DNA from: Gordius sp. MW1
Lineage: Eukaryota > Nematomorpha > Gordioida > Gordea > Gordiidae
Assembly: GCA_964036665.1 (NCBI GenBank)
Contig: OZ038530.1
Location: 12,162,001 to 12,226,000 of the forward strand
Reading direction: 5' to 3'
DNA: 64,000 nucleotides
The translations under genes and the position numbers were made by a program. Positions within the stretch are counted from its first letter, which is position 1, and each line of letters opens with the position of its first letter. Positions 24,301-31,828 of this stretch are shown in pieces. The notes beneath the pieces were generated by a model, which saw only the letters and a program-made list of their open reading frames with translations, ran no database searches and was not told the origin of the DNA.

Positions 24301-26108
24301 TTACAACAACTAACAAATATATTCCTACTAACTTTTGCTATGCAAAATTGCTGAATAAAAATTGACAAAGTTATCATATAATTTAAATTTCTGATGAAAA
24401 ACAAAATTTTCAAGAGTTATCAATATAAATTTTATAAGAAAAAGGTAAAAAAGGTATAACAAATTTAAGTAGATCACTGACCTGCTATTGTCCGAAAATT
24501 TGATCACATTGTTAGGATTTGAAAAATTCTGTGTATTGCATACCAATTCCATCAATGTTTTATCCATAACCTTATTCCCTACAATTTGCTTGCCACGGAA
24601 AAACCAGTGTCGACTGTGTTCACTAAAAAATATACATACTATTTTACTTGCGATAAAAAATTTAAAGTTTACAATAGTTTAAGTTTGAGTCTTGTTCTAA
24701 CTCACTTAGACCATTAAAAATGTTTCATTTAGTTCTTTCTAAATTAAGTTGCCAAAAACATGCTTTGTGGTATAAATGCTAATTACAATAATAAAATGTT
24801 ATACAAATTTTAACAATTATATAATTTCAAATGAAATAGATAGTAAGATAATTGCAAACGCTTAAAATTTAAAAAATATAATATTCACCTTTATTCTCCT
24901 GTACCAAATTAAACATCAATTTTGACAATAAATTTTTTTTTATTATTTATATATATTGTAAAGGTATAAAATAATTCAAGTTAAAATCTCTTAAGACATA
25001 TGGCAAAAACAAATAAATTAAAAATTTGAAATATTGACAAATGAGTACCTATTAGATTGGGCCAAATCAAAACACTCAATGTTTGTAGGATTTCTTTTTA
25101 GCTTATCTTTAAAAAGTACCAGGTAAAAATTAATATCTTGTTCGTCAAGTCCAAGGCCTTATAAAAATAGAAAGTAGATAAGCTAAATATGTAAAGATCT
25201 TCATAAATTTCAAAAAAATATATTTACATATTAGGAAAATAATTCTTAAATTTACTAAATAGGAATTTAAAAGCAAACAAGCAACAATCACACTTGTAAA
25301 TTTTTACTATAAATAGTATGCAAAATTTTATTTAAAAACCATTATGGTTATTAAAGTTTTTAATATATATTTAGTTTATAAAATGCCATTAATGTAGTTT
25401 TACCAAAATCCTGGTTAAAATTTTGAAGGGCAAGTGGATTTTTAAGAATATTGATTTCATATATATTTAATTTGTCTTCTACTTCCAAATAATCTAAATC
25501 AAATATTAACTTTTATATTATATAACATTACCTGATTGAAACAAATCCAGTGATGGCCTATAAATTTCTTGAGTCATCTTATCATAAAACTCATCAGTTG
25601 ACAAAAACTTAGATTCAAATAATTCTTTATTTTTAGCATAATCTACAAAAGGTAATAAAATTTTATTATAAATGTACCATCATTCATATGTATGTAATAG
25701 ATTATGCTTTTCTCAAATCTCTTGAAAATTAGATTAAGTGTCTTGCAAATTGAAATACAATTAGTTGAAAATGGAGTTGAAAGATTTAATCTAATTTTTA
25801 TATAATTAACTACCATTGAACTACCTTGGCCCAATTTCCAAAATATAGAGATCATTAGCATTTGATTTGTATGGATGATCATGCTGCTGGCTTAATCCTA
25901 GCAAAGAAAAAACTCTAAGATTAATTAAAAAATTAAACTTCAATAATTACTTTTGGCAATCACTTTCTTTTAACTTTGAGGTACTTTGTATGTAGAAGCA
26001 CTCTTCAACGTACACATCTTCAGCACGAACATTTAAAAGCTTTGCAATTCTATGGACATAATAATTAAATAAGTCTTTTTCCAATTTCCTATAAATCTTG
26101 GATAACAT
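8102..26108 (-). CDS. PFAS: Phosphoribosylformylglycinamidine synthase (PFAS), 24 exons
   Basis: This is the large single-chain enzyme that uses ATP and glutamine to convert FGAR to FGAM in cytosolic de novo purine synthesis. I placed 24 exons: 26108-25951, 25890-25825, 25790-25678, 25642-25532, 25493-25404, 25157-25049, 24622-24482, 23863-23739, 22742-22614, 21648-21337, 20151-19918, 17777-17425, 17104-16949, 16464-16122, 15519-15367, 14881-14762, 13947-13597, 12946-12747, 12389-12173, 11522-11271, 10539-10363, 10137-10003, 9276-9154, 8349-8102. Every junction is GT-AG and in phase, summing to 4416 nt (1471 residues plus stop), somewhat longer than the roughly 1340-1350 usual in animals. Signature motifs appear in family order: SEHSRHWFF, AETHNFPTG, GGRIRDVQ, ASNGASDYGNKFGEP, DGGKDSL, GVCNGCQ, MPHPER. 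The locus looks functional. The exon 1 start is the first ATG in frame and is the least certain junction. Confidence 0.95.
9323..9516. mobile_element. TA-flanked MITE (GTGTTGTAAAAACGGC family), copy 2
   Basis: A 194-bp element with the same inverted ends as the copy at 3240, flanked on both sides by TA. It lies in PFAS intron 22. It has no coding capacity. Confidence 0.75.
10991..11177. mobile_element. Palindromic MITE with CCTTTCAGGAGTG ends
   Basis: Long imperfect inverted ends (TTTTTAAGTAGATAATAGTA followed by the core CCTTTCAGGAGTGCCGCAA, with the complement on the right) enclose a centre containing TTAGTCTCTAATTA. It sits in PFAS intron 20. Partial relatives lie at 51690-51800 and 47755-47860. 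The target duplication could not be defined, so the superfamily is open. Confidence 0.6.
12747..17104 (-). CDS. PFAS: PFAS exons 13-18: second synthase half
   Basis: This block covers about residues 648-1088. Exon 13 ends in RVLRLVSVGSKRFLTNK, followed in exon 14 by VDRSVTGLVARQQCVGP, GEQPIKTCLNPEAGARM and DVKASFNWMWPAK. Exon 15 has LGVAADGGKDSLGMAAS, exon 16 VTVKAPGSIVVSVY and PDITSHLTPDLK, exon 17 LILSAHDISDGGLVSSALEM and exon 18 MLEMLFAEELGLLLEVEDE. These are the conserved markers of the second AIRS-like unit. Exon 16 ends at CCTA|GTAATA and exon 17 ends at a weak donor, AAAAA|GTGATT, chosen because it alone restores the frame. Intron 16 contains a LINE tail in opposite orientation; introns 12, 13 and 14 contain MITEs. 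Confidence 0.92.
14076..14565 (+). mobile_element. RTE-like LINE, 5'-truncated 3' end
   Basis: About 490 bp matching the 3' part of the LINE at 38211-39459, which lies on the other strand: both share stretches around CTGTGTGACAAAAACATT, AATCATGGGCTATACGTAAA and ATCTATTACGACAAAGCTCC. This copy extends further 3' and ends in a short GAAAGAAGAAG tail. It is inserted in PFAS intron 16, opposite to the gene. The reading frame is decayed. RTE-type LINEs commonly end in short tandem repeats rather than plain poly(A). Confidence 0.65.
15899..16040. mobile_element. Divergent MITE related to the TTGTAAAAACGGC family
   Basis: Inverted ends read TTGTAAAGACCTGGATTGTG on the left and the near-complement of TTGTAAAAGACCTGG on the right, with the family inner segment GTTTAGTCGAC. 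It lies in PFAS intron 14. It looks like a separate subfamily of the GTGTTGTAAAAACGGC elements. The exact ends are uncertain. Confidence 0.45.
16661..16784. mobile_element. hAT-like MITE with 8-bp target duplication
   Basis: A 124-bp element running from CATGGGCATAGCCAGC to GGCTAAGCCCATG. It is flanked by a perfect 8-bp duplication, CTCAAAGG, at 16653-16660 and 16785-16792. Eight-base duplications and a CA start are typical of hAT elements. It lies in PFAS intron 13. Confidence 0.8.
17141..17264. mobile_element. TA-flanked MITE family, internally deleted copy
   Basis: It shares the ATGTTGTAAAAGCGGCTGGG and complement ends of the GTGTTGTAAAAACGGC family but is only about 124 bp, so its centre is shortened. 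It fills much of PFAS intron 12. Confidence 0.6.
17425..24622 (-). CDS. PFAS: PFAS exons 7-12: first synthase half
   Basis: This block covers about residues 216-647. Exon 7 begins in SEHSRHWFFRG and ends in VIKFSDNS. Exon 8 carries RHIIFTAETHNFPTG, exon 9 SPFPGAATGIGGRIRDVQ and AGTAGYCVGNLHLPG, exon 10 ASNGASDYGNKFGEP and WLKPIMFTGGIG, exon 11 GGPVYRIGLGGGSASS and AVQRGDPEMEQKMNRVVRAC, ending in DQGAGGNG, and exon 12 NVLKELVEPLGG with IWAAEYQESNAAL. In this family these segments form the first AIRS-like ATP/FGAR-binding unit. Introns 7 to 11 hold a 106-bp tandem duplication, a hAT-like MITE, a TA-flanked MITE, a long hairpin and a Helitron-like element, without disturbing any exon. Confidence 0.93.
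18310..19238 (-). mobile_element. Helitron-like (HINE/DINE-like) element A
   Basis: Read on the minus strand, it starts at AATTGCTATGCAATTTATGG (19236 downward), continues with a GTCCGTCCGTTGTTTGTC segment and blocks of TGACCATTGGCCAAA-type repeats, then an inverted copy of the start motif, and ends near a perfect hairpin, GGGCCGAAGGCCC, at 18317-18329. Subterminal inverted repeats, a GTCY-rich segment, internal repeats and a 3' hairpin are the pattern described for HINE/DINE-1 elements mobilised by Helentrons. It lies in PFAS intron 11 and contains a nested hAT-like MITE. No rep/helicase gene is present. Class assignment is inferred from structure. Confidence 0.55.
18757..18885. mobile_element. 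hAT-like MITE nested in Helitron-like element A
   Basis: The element runs from TATGGGCGTATCCAGG to GGCTAAGCCCATA and is flanked by the 8-bp duplication CCACCATT (18749-18756 and 18886-18893). It is in opposite orientation to most family members and inserted inside the element at 18310-19238, so it arrived later. Confidence 0.7.
21038..21162. repeat. Long imperfect hairpin in PFAS intron 10
   Basis: The left arm, from AAATATGTTTTTAGTTTTTC through GATTTTGTAATAAA, is matched by its complement on the right with only a few differences, around a loop of roughly 30 bases. The arms are close to 48 nt. The form suggests a palindromic MITE, but no duplication or relative elsewhere in the window identifies it. 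Confidence 0.6.
22413..22594. mobile_element. TA-flanked MITE family, copy in PFAS intron 9
   Basis: It starts GTGTTGTAAAAACGGCTCGG and ends in a slightly altered complement (TTTTTACAAAACAC). The flanking TA is no longer clear, so the copy is older than those at 3240 and 9323. Confidence 0.65.
23504..23654. mobile_element. hAT-like MITE with perfect 8-bp duplication
   Basis: This 151-bp element has ends CATGGGCGTAGCCAGC and GGCTACGCCCATG. The flanking duplication AAAACATC (23496-23503 and 23655-23662) is perfect. It lies in PFAS intron 8 and is the best-preserved member of the short class of this family. Confidence 0.85.
24195..24406. repeat. Two-copy 106-bp tandem duplication in PFAS intron 7
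   Basis: Two adjacent direct copies start with TTACAACAACTAACAAATAT at 24195 and 24301, differing at only a few positions. The tandem lies wholly within the intron and does not reach either exon. High identity indicates a recent local duplication. Confidence 0.8.
25049..26108 (-). CDS. PFAS: PFAS exons 1-6: N-terminal PurS-like region
   Basis: These exons encode about residues 1-216: the weakly conserved N-terminal domain and linker that in single-chain PFAS replace the separate bacterial PurS. Landmarks are VYVEECFYIQ in exon 1, LYILEIGPRLNLSTPFSTN across exons 2 and 3, FYDKMTQEIY in exon 4, INILKNPLALQNFNQDFG in exon 5 and NIECFDLAQSN at the end of exon 6, which joins exon 7 to restore AQSNSEHSRHWFF. 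Exons 2 and 3 are separated by only 34 nt. Exon 2 uses an AAG acceptor (25891-25893) because an upstream TAG acceptor would put the frame out. Low conservation here makes the exact start less sure than the rest. Confidence 0.85.
25791..25824 (-). other. PFAS: 34-nt intron between PFAS exons 2 and 3
   Basis: On the minus strand, GTAGTTCAATGG opens the intron and ATAAAAATTAG closes it. Removing exactly 34 nt joins LEIGPR to LNLSTPFSTN, a segment strongly conserved in the family; read unspliced, the frame loses the match on the 5' side. It is far shorter than the other introns of this gene, most of which exceed 150 nt. Confidence 0.75.
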
Positions 26109-26500
26109 TTTTAAATTTAAAATCACAACGTGAAACCAAACCCTCTAAGGTAGATAGCCGATATAGTCATGGTATTTTTCAACATTATGTTGTTAAAATT
26201 AAGATAGCACAATATTTCTGACAGTTACATATAATATCTCGTTTACTTTTAAACTCTTACAGCTTACGCTTTGTGTAAAATTAGCGGGCTGGGCTCGAAA
26301 TTATAAAAGGGTCCGGGACCTACCGGGGTTTTAAACTTTTACAGGCCCCTTAGAGGTCTCTAGTAGTAATAGTTGTTGTAAGCTACATTGCACAACACAC
26401 CAACCCACATCACTCATTTATCATAGTTTTATATGCATATAAGCTAAAGGGAGAAAGGTCAAAAAATTGGGGCAAGTTTGGAATATAAAATAAAGATCAA
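26109..26500. other. PFAS upstream region
   Basis: This holds the expected promoter and 5' leader of PFAS (transcribed to the left). No TATA box or other convincing promoter element stands out, and no coding sequence is seen. The neighbouring element begins at about 26505. Confidence 0.4.
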
Positions 26501-26504
26501 AAAC

Positions 26505-27722
26505 TAATGAAGAACGAGGGGCTACACCCCTGTTCCGACTTGGGGTTCGTTTTTTAGTTTTGGTACATTTGCCTATTTGGGGGTTTGTTATTACAGAACT
26601 CATCGTATAAACGTAGCTAATTTGCCATGCAATTCATGGGCGAGATTGGTGGGAAGGAGCGAGAATGCCTATGGATAGGGGACAGACGGTCAAAAATTGT
26701 ATAAATACACAAAGGAAAAAATACTAAAAAAACAAAAAAAAACAATCAAACTTTTGCCAGTAGTCATTTTTTCAGATGGTCAGTAGCAAGCAGATGGCCA
26801 AATAGCTTATAGGGCAAAATATATATAAAGAACTTTTCGATTCACACTTTGGCAAATGGTCGTTTTTTTAATTGGTCAGCAGTCAGCAGACGAACAAAAA
26901 TCGTATAAATACATAAGGAAAAAATATTATAAAAGAAAAAATTTCCGAAACAAACTTTAACCGGCTCCATTGGTCAGTAGCCAGCAGATGGTAAAATAGA
27001 CTATAATTATAATAAAGGGAAAAAATGTGATTTACACTTTGGCCAGTGGTTATTTTTTCTAGTGGTTAGCAGACGGCCAAATAGCCTATAATTATTATAT
27101 AGAAAAAAATGTGATGCACACTTTGACCAGTGGTTATTTTTTCTAATGGTCAGCAGGCAGGTCAAAAAGCGTATAAGTACATAAGGGCCAAATATTAAAA
27201 AAACGAGAACATTTTTTCCATTGGTCAGTAGTCAGCAGACGGCCAAAAAGCCTAAATATATTCACAATGCAATTTAGGTTAATAACAAAAAGGAAAAAAG
27301 AAATTCACAAAGCAGCAAATATACAATTAAAATAGCAATTAACCAAATTAAGAATTTGGCCGAGGTCAGATAAATTAGAATCAAACAACGGTCGTCATTA
27401 ATTTGCTGGAAATTAATTAGCCATTTTCGCAAACATCCGATATATAGCAACAATCTAGACAAGTTGCAAAAAGAAATTTTTGTATAAAGCTAATCAGTCG
27501 AGCCTCTAAACAATAATGGAATGTGGGCCCGAGCGAGGTCAAAAAATTAAAGCCAACCAGCGGTCATAAGCTAATGTGTTTGCTAATGAAAAATAAAAGT
27601 CATTCATAGAAGCATAAGTCCACAGCAATTAAAAACCCAAATTACAAGTTGGACAATCACGACACTCACTCACGACACTCACGACAATGAAAAACGGGCC
27701 CATAAATTACATAGCAATTAAT
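26505..27722 (-). mobile_element. Helitron-like (HINE/DINE-like) element B
   Basis: Minus-strand element whose 5' motif AATTGCTATGTAATTTATGG lies at about 27696-27717. Degenerate repeats of the kind GGTCAGTAG and CAGACGGCCAAAA fill 26760-27260. Near the 3' side, a CATGCAATTCATGGGCGAG segment and a GGTGGGAAGGAGCGAGAATG block match the same region of element A. The terminal hairpin here is GGGGTGTAGCCCC (about 26518-26530), with a different sequence but the same position as in A and C. No protein is encoded. The 313-bp inverted-repeat arm at 27314 lies within it. Confidence 0.5.
27314..27626 (+). repeat. Left arm of 313-bp inverted repeat
   Basis: This segment is repeated in inverted orientation at 31087-31399, with the same length and only a handful of mismatches. 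The arms enclose 3.46 kb that includes a foldback hAT-like element and the head-to-head LINE insertion. Near identity points to a recent origin. An ORF of 62 codons on the minus strand is not a gene. Confidence 0.85.
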
Positions 27723-27912
27723 AGAGCAAAAAATAAGTTTTTAACCTTACAACTTATATGTTTTATTTTTTAATTTAATCGATTTGTTTTCAAACAACCT
27801 TAGAAAAGTAAAAGCGCTTTTTTGCCAACTTATATATCCCTTAGCGTAAAAATTCTATATGAGAATGTTAACTTTATCTTGATGGAATTTGTTTATAGAG
27901 CAGTACAGTAGC

Positions 27913-28347
27913 CATGGGCGTACGCTGGGGGGGGGCAGGGGCCCCCCCTAATTTTGAAGAAAAAAAATTGCAATACAAAAACCCCTTAAAAAAATGATTT
28001 GCCCCCCCACCTAATTAGCCAGAGGGGGGCAGCCAAACCCCCTGCCCCTCCCCCCCCCCCCCTAATTTGCCAGGAGAGACAGGGGGTCTGGCTGCCCCCA
28101 CTGCCTAATTAGGGGAGTTGCGTTTGCTCTCAGGAAAATTTGGATTTGGATAGTGGAGACCTTTTTCTTTTTTGCTCTCATGAAAATTTTTGGATTTGGA
28201 TAGTGGGGACCTTTTTTTTTTTTGCTCTCAGGAAAATTTTTGGATTTGAATAGTCGAGACCTTTTTTTTTGCTCTTAGGAAAATGTCGAGACCTTTTTTT
28301 TTAAATCTGCCCCCCCCCCCCTAATTCAAAACCTGCGTACGCCCATG
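27913..28347. mobile_element. Foldback hAT-like element, large class
   Basis: It runs from CATGGGCGTACGC to its complement GCGTACGCCCATG. The flanks ACAGTAGC and ACAGAAGC match at 7 of 8 bases, as expected for a hAT duplication. Inside are long C or G runs and several direct units around TTTGCTCTCAGGAAAATTTT, TGGATTTGGATAGTGGAGAC. Relatives of the same class lie at 33790 and 39669. No coding capacity. Confidence 0.75.
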
Positions 28348-28474
28348 ACAGAAGCACATCTCTATAATCAAATTTAACCTTAATTTGAGATATAATTAGA
28401 TTTTTTTTTTTTTTTAACTAGTTAATTTTATTATGCAAGATTTACATTAAATGAAACTAAAAACAACATATAAA

Positions 28475-30730
28475 TCATAGAGGTAAACATTCAAAAATTG
28501 CCATAGCGTTGTAATGGCAAATAATCATTCCGATTTTCTGTTTTATAAAAAAAGTTTCCCTTTTGTCAAGGGTATTGGCAGCTATGCGGCGTCCCAATTC
28601 CTTCAGGAGGGCTTGGGTTTTAGGACCTATTGTAGTGAGGGTAGTGGTCACTATGGGGGAGAAAAGGAGTGAGGAATTAAGTTCTGCGTATTTAGCGGAT
28701 TTTAATCTTTCAGAATCAACAAGGGGGTCTTTGTTTTGGTTTGAGGGAGCAAAGGCATCCGGACAAGTGTAGTCCCAAGCTAGGCATAGCCCTTTTGCCC
28801 ATGGGATGAGGGTCTGTCCATCAGGTCTCTTCTTGTCGCTAAGGCAAAGACCATTAGGCTCCAATTGGGAAGGAAAGCCCGCCTTTTTGAATGTCTTCTG
28901 TAGAAGAGCGTTAACGGATGTGTGCCGTAGAAATCTGGCCTTATTAAATTTGCAATGCAGGCCGTGGTGACCTTTTGTACCAACGGATGAGCCACATAAG
29001 TTGCATTGATGAGAGGCAACTATATCGCATCCTAGGCGGAGCCCTGTTGCAATCCTGAACTCGTTGTTGGAGAGTTGAAGGTCATGAGTCCGACTTGGGA
29101 TGGCCTCCAACCACTCGTGGCCGGACCTTGATGCGAAACTTCTTAAAGCTGGTAACTCCTCCAACGATGCGCCCGATATAAGAGTTTTAAGGGCATGGTC
29201 GTAGAGAGGAGTGTTCCAACTCTTTTGAGAGTTTATGGTAGGGAATGGAGTGTTAGGGTCGGACAAAGAACTCCACATGTCGAGGGCGATTTGGGTGAAA
29301 GGATCTGGTTGATCGATTAGTATGTCGATGATTGGTTTGGCTGAAAGTCGACTCGAGATGAAGGCCGACAAAGCTACAAGAGAGGATGATCTCAGGCCCA
29401 AACCACCATATTTTGTGGGGAGACACGCTTGTTTCCATTGAGACCCAGTAAAAGAAAGGTTTGTGATTTCCTCGACAACGTCTTTGAGTTTTTGGTCGAA
29501 TAAAGATAGAGCACTGGGATTTAAGAATGAGGTGGATGACCTGAAGATATGATTTATCTTAGGTAAAGAATAGCAGTTTTTAATTAAAAAGAAAGCCTGG
29601 TGGGCTGGCAAGTAAGAAAGGAGGGGTTTGATTTCTACTAGTTTTTGGATTGTCTCTGTTAATAACTTGTTACAAGGGTGTGAGCCACCTATGGGAGATC
29701 CTAAGTGCGTTAGTTCGTTAGGGTGAATATGTTTGAAAGCGTCAAAGTATGGGTCTAGGCTTAAAGGGTCAGTATTGTTTTTGCAAACCTCGGTCTTGGT
29801 ATGATTAAGATGGAGACCAATTTTTGAAGCTTCGACTTCAAGGTATGAAAGGGCTTCTTTGACGTCTTCTGCATTTCCTTTGATGGTACCATCGTCTAGG
29901 TACCACAAGTTGAGTGATAGATTATATTTAGAGGCTAGGTCTTCGGTCAGGGATTTTATACCTAGGCAGAATAGTAGGGGGCCTAGCGGGTCTCCTTGTT
30001 GAATGCCGTCACTCGATGCAATTATTTTGGAATTAAAGTTGAGCATGGAAGTAGGAGCGTAGCATGCATTAAGGAAAATGGAGTACTCGGGAAGAAATTT
30101 GTAAGCCTCTGTTAAGAAGTGTGACCTGTAGATAGTATTAAAGGCGTTTTTGAAGTCGATCTTAGCTAGGATCGAATGGTCGGGATGGGCGAGGGCTATG
30201 CGGACAGCGTGAGAGGCGATTTCACAACCACACTTGATTCCGAAACCTAGTTGGATGGGAGCTAATTGATCTGCAATGTTGGTTTTTACTCGAGCAATAA
30301 TTAGTTTGCAGCATAGGCGTCTAAAAATTGAACCCATGGCTATTGGACGAAGGCCACCATCTGGTTTGGTAAGTGATATTAGGGTGGCCCCAAAAAAATA
30401 GGGAGAGATCGCGTCAGGTACTAAGCCTTTAATAACCTGGTTAAGGAAGATTGCTAGGGTGGATGTGAAGTGGCCAGACCTGTCAATGTGAGGTCTTGTT
30501 AATTCTATTAAATGTGAAGCCCGGAAACCGTCTAAACCAGAACCTACTGAGGATTTTTTAAAAGAACCGATAGCCTCGAGAATTTCATGCGATGTGAAGT
30601 CCTTGAAGGGGGAATTGATTGTAGAGGGAAATTGGGAGCAATTTCTTTCAGGGTGTTTAATTTGTAAAGATTCGAAGGTTTCTTGAGTGTCTGGGGAAAT
30701 TTTGCAGTCTGAATTGGCCAGGCGAAGAGC
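28475..30730 (-). CDS. LINE reverse transcriptase with C-terminal RLE-type endonuclease, 5'-truncated
   Basis: An uninterrupted frame of about 750 residues, without its own start because the element is truncated; the first ten residues of the open frame (30760-30731) come from the inverted neighbouring copy. Reverse transcriptase motifs are visible: DFKNAFN (motif A), GIQQGDPLGPLLF (motif B) and YLDDG (catalytic motif C). Downstream, CNLCGSSVGTKGHHGLHC fits the C-x2-C-x8-H-x4-C finger, and RPDG...WDYTCPD fits the PD-(D/E)xK-like restriction-type endonuclease of R2, R4, NeSL, Hero and Utopia LINEs. The clade within that group is not resolved. The element ends in the family tail protein FFIKQKIGMIICHYNA. 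Confidence 0.85.
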   Translation of the reverse strand, partial: ALRLANSDCKISPDTQETFESLQIKHPERNCSQFPSTINSPFKDFTSHEILEAIGSFKKSSVGSGLDGFRASHLIELTRPHIDRSGHFTSTLAIFLNQVIKGLVPDAISPYFFGATLISLTKPDGGLRPIAMGSIFRRLCCKLIIARVKTNIADQLAPIQLGFGIKCGCEIASHAVRIALAHPDHSILAKIDFKNAFNTIYRSHFLTEAYKFLPEYSIFLNACYAPTSMLNFNSKIIASSDGIQQGDPLGPLLFCLGIKSLTEDLASKYNLSLNLWYLDDGTIKGNAEDVKEALSYLEVEASKIGLHLNHTKTEVCKNNTDPLSLDPYFDAFKHIHPNELTHLGSPIGGSHPCNKLLTETIQKLVEIKPLLSYLPAHQAFFLIKNCYSLPKINHIFRSSTSFLNPSALSLFDQKLKDVVEEITNLSFTGSQWKQACLPTKYGGLGLRSSSLVALSAFISSRLSAKPIIDILIDQPDPFTQIALDMWSSLSDPNTPFPTINSQKSWNTPLYDHALKTLISGASLEELPALRSFASRSGHEWLEAIPSRTHDLQLSNNEFRIATGLRLGCDIVASHQCNLCGSSVGTKGHHGLHCKFNKARFLRHTSVNALLQKTFKKAGFPSQLEPNGLCLSDKKRPDGQTLIPWAKGLCLAWDYTCPDAFAPSNQNKDPLVDSERLKSAKYAELNSSLLFSPIVTTTLTTIGPKTQALLKELGRRIAANTLDKRETFFIKQKIGMIICHYNAMAIFECLPL

Positions 30731-30904
30731 ACGCCGCATAGCTGCCAATACCCTTGACAAAAGGGAAACTTTTTTTATAAAACAGAAAATCGGAATGATT
30801 ATTTGCCATTACAACGCTATGGCAATTTTTGAATGTTTACCTCTATGATTTATATGTTGTTTTTAGTTTCATTTAATGTAAATCTTGCATAATAAAATTA
30901 ACTA

Positions 30905-30945
<41 letters not shown>
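30731..30945 (+). mobile_element. Severely 5'-truncated LINE 3' end with poly(A)
   Basis: It matches 28412-28597 in inverted orientation, starting at ACGCCGCATAGC and including the last codons of the frame, the 3' untranslated region and a 38-nt poly(A) tail. It is the right-hand part of the head-to-head insertion. Confidence 0.85.
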
Positions 30946-30947
<2 letters not shown>

Positions 30948-31086
30948 AGATTTTTGCTCTTCAACATTGATCTTAGAAAGAATAACAATTTTACCCAACC
31001 AAGATCAAATTAGTTTAATTTTGTTCTGATCGTAAACATGTTAGAAGGTAAGAACTACAGATGGCCCCGAGAAAAATAACTTGCAA

Positions 31087-31399
31087 GCTGTGGACTTATG
31101 CTTCTATGAATGACTATTATTTTTCATTAGCAAACACATTAGCTTATGACCGCTGGTTGGCTTTAATTTTTTGACCTCGCTCGGGCCCACATTCCATTAT
31201 TGTTTAGAGGCTCGACTGATTAGCTTTATACAAAAATTTCTTTTTGCAAATTGTCTAGATTGTTGCTATATATCGGATGTTTGCGAAAATGGCTAAATAA
31301 TTTCCAGCAAATTAATGACGACCGTTGTTTGATTCTAATTTATCTGACCTCGGCCAAATTCTTAATTTGGTTAATTGCTATTTTAATTGTATATTTGCT
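31087..31399 (-). repeat. Right arm of 313-bp inverted repeat
   Basis: Inverted partner of 27314-27626, from GCTGTGGACTTATGC to TTTGCT. Beyond these points the two flanks diverge abruptly on both sides. The arm stands alone here without the rest of the Helitron-like element that surrounds the left arm. Confidence 0.85.
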
Positions 31400-31676
31400 C
31401 GGGCTTCTCTGTAACCATGATTAATAAAAACTATTGGTTTCAAATAAGTAATGGCGGATTAATCAAAGATTTTAAATTTAAATTGCGGTTAGTAACGAGA
31501 ACAAAGGGCACTGCCACACGCGGGTTACACTAAATAAAATAAAAAATTCGGTAATACATCGAAGTATAGGTGACAATCAGTTAAGTAATAATGTTTTTAA
31601 GTGCTGATAACTAACCGCGACGTTTTAAGCGCACAAGCTATTAATTGCGCATATTTTACTTACAAATGGTAATGCA

Positions 31677-31828
31677 CATAGACGTAGCCAGCATTGGAAT
31701 TAGAGGGGGGCAACAATGATCTAGGGAAGGGCAAAAAATTTTTATATTTTGAAATTTTAATAAATTTTAACCAATTTTGAATTTAGAAGGGGGCAGCCGC
31801 TCCTTCCTGCTCCTTGACTATGCCCATG
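31677..31828. mobile_element. hAT-like MITE with perfect 8-bp duplication
   Basis: It runs from CATAGACGTAGCCAGC to TGCCCATG and is flanked by GTAATGCA on both sides. The left end has two changes from the family consensus. No coding capacity. Confidence 0.75.

Larger units (their letters stand above)
28401..30945. mobile_element. Composite LINE insertion: two copies joined head to head
   Basis: The insertion starts with a 15-nt T run (28401-28415) and ends with a 38-nt A run (30908-30945). The minus-strand copy occupies about 28401-30730 and the plus-strand copy 30731-30945. The same roughly 175-bp 3' end thus lies at both outer edges, tails outward. Outside the two tails the sequence TTAGA (with adjacent A and T residues, up to about 10-12 bp) is repeated, as expected if the whole structure entered in one event. 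Long pure tails and an open reading frame suggest it is young. Confidence 0.8.

Noticed and set aside
24328-24567. 79-codon minus-strand frame as a separate gene
   Set aside because: Its first part is PFAS exon 7 (to VIKFSDNS); the rest is read-through into intron 7.
28563-28772. Plus-strand frame beginning MSRVLAAMRR
   Set aside because: It is antisense to the end of the LINE frame. The same start appears at 30760 only because the LINE 3' end is present in both orientations.
28475-30730. R2 element in 28S rDNA
   Set aside because: The endonuclease type is similar, but no rRNA sequence flanks either side and the element has a long poly(A) tail at a TTAGA site.
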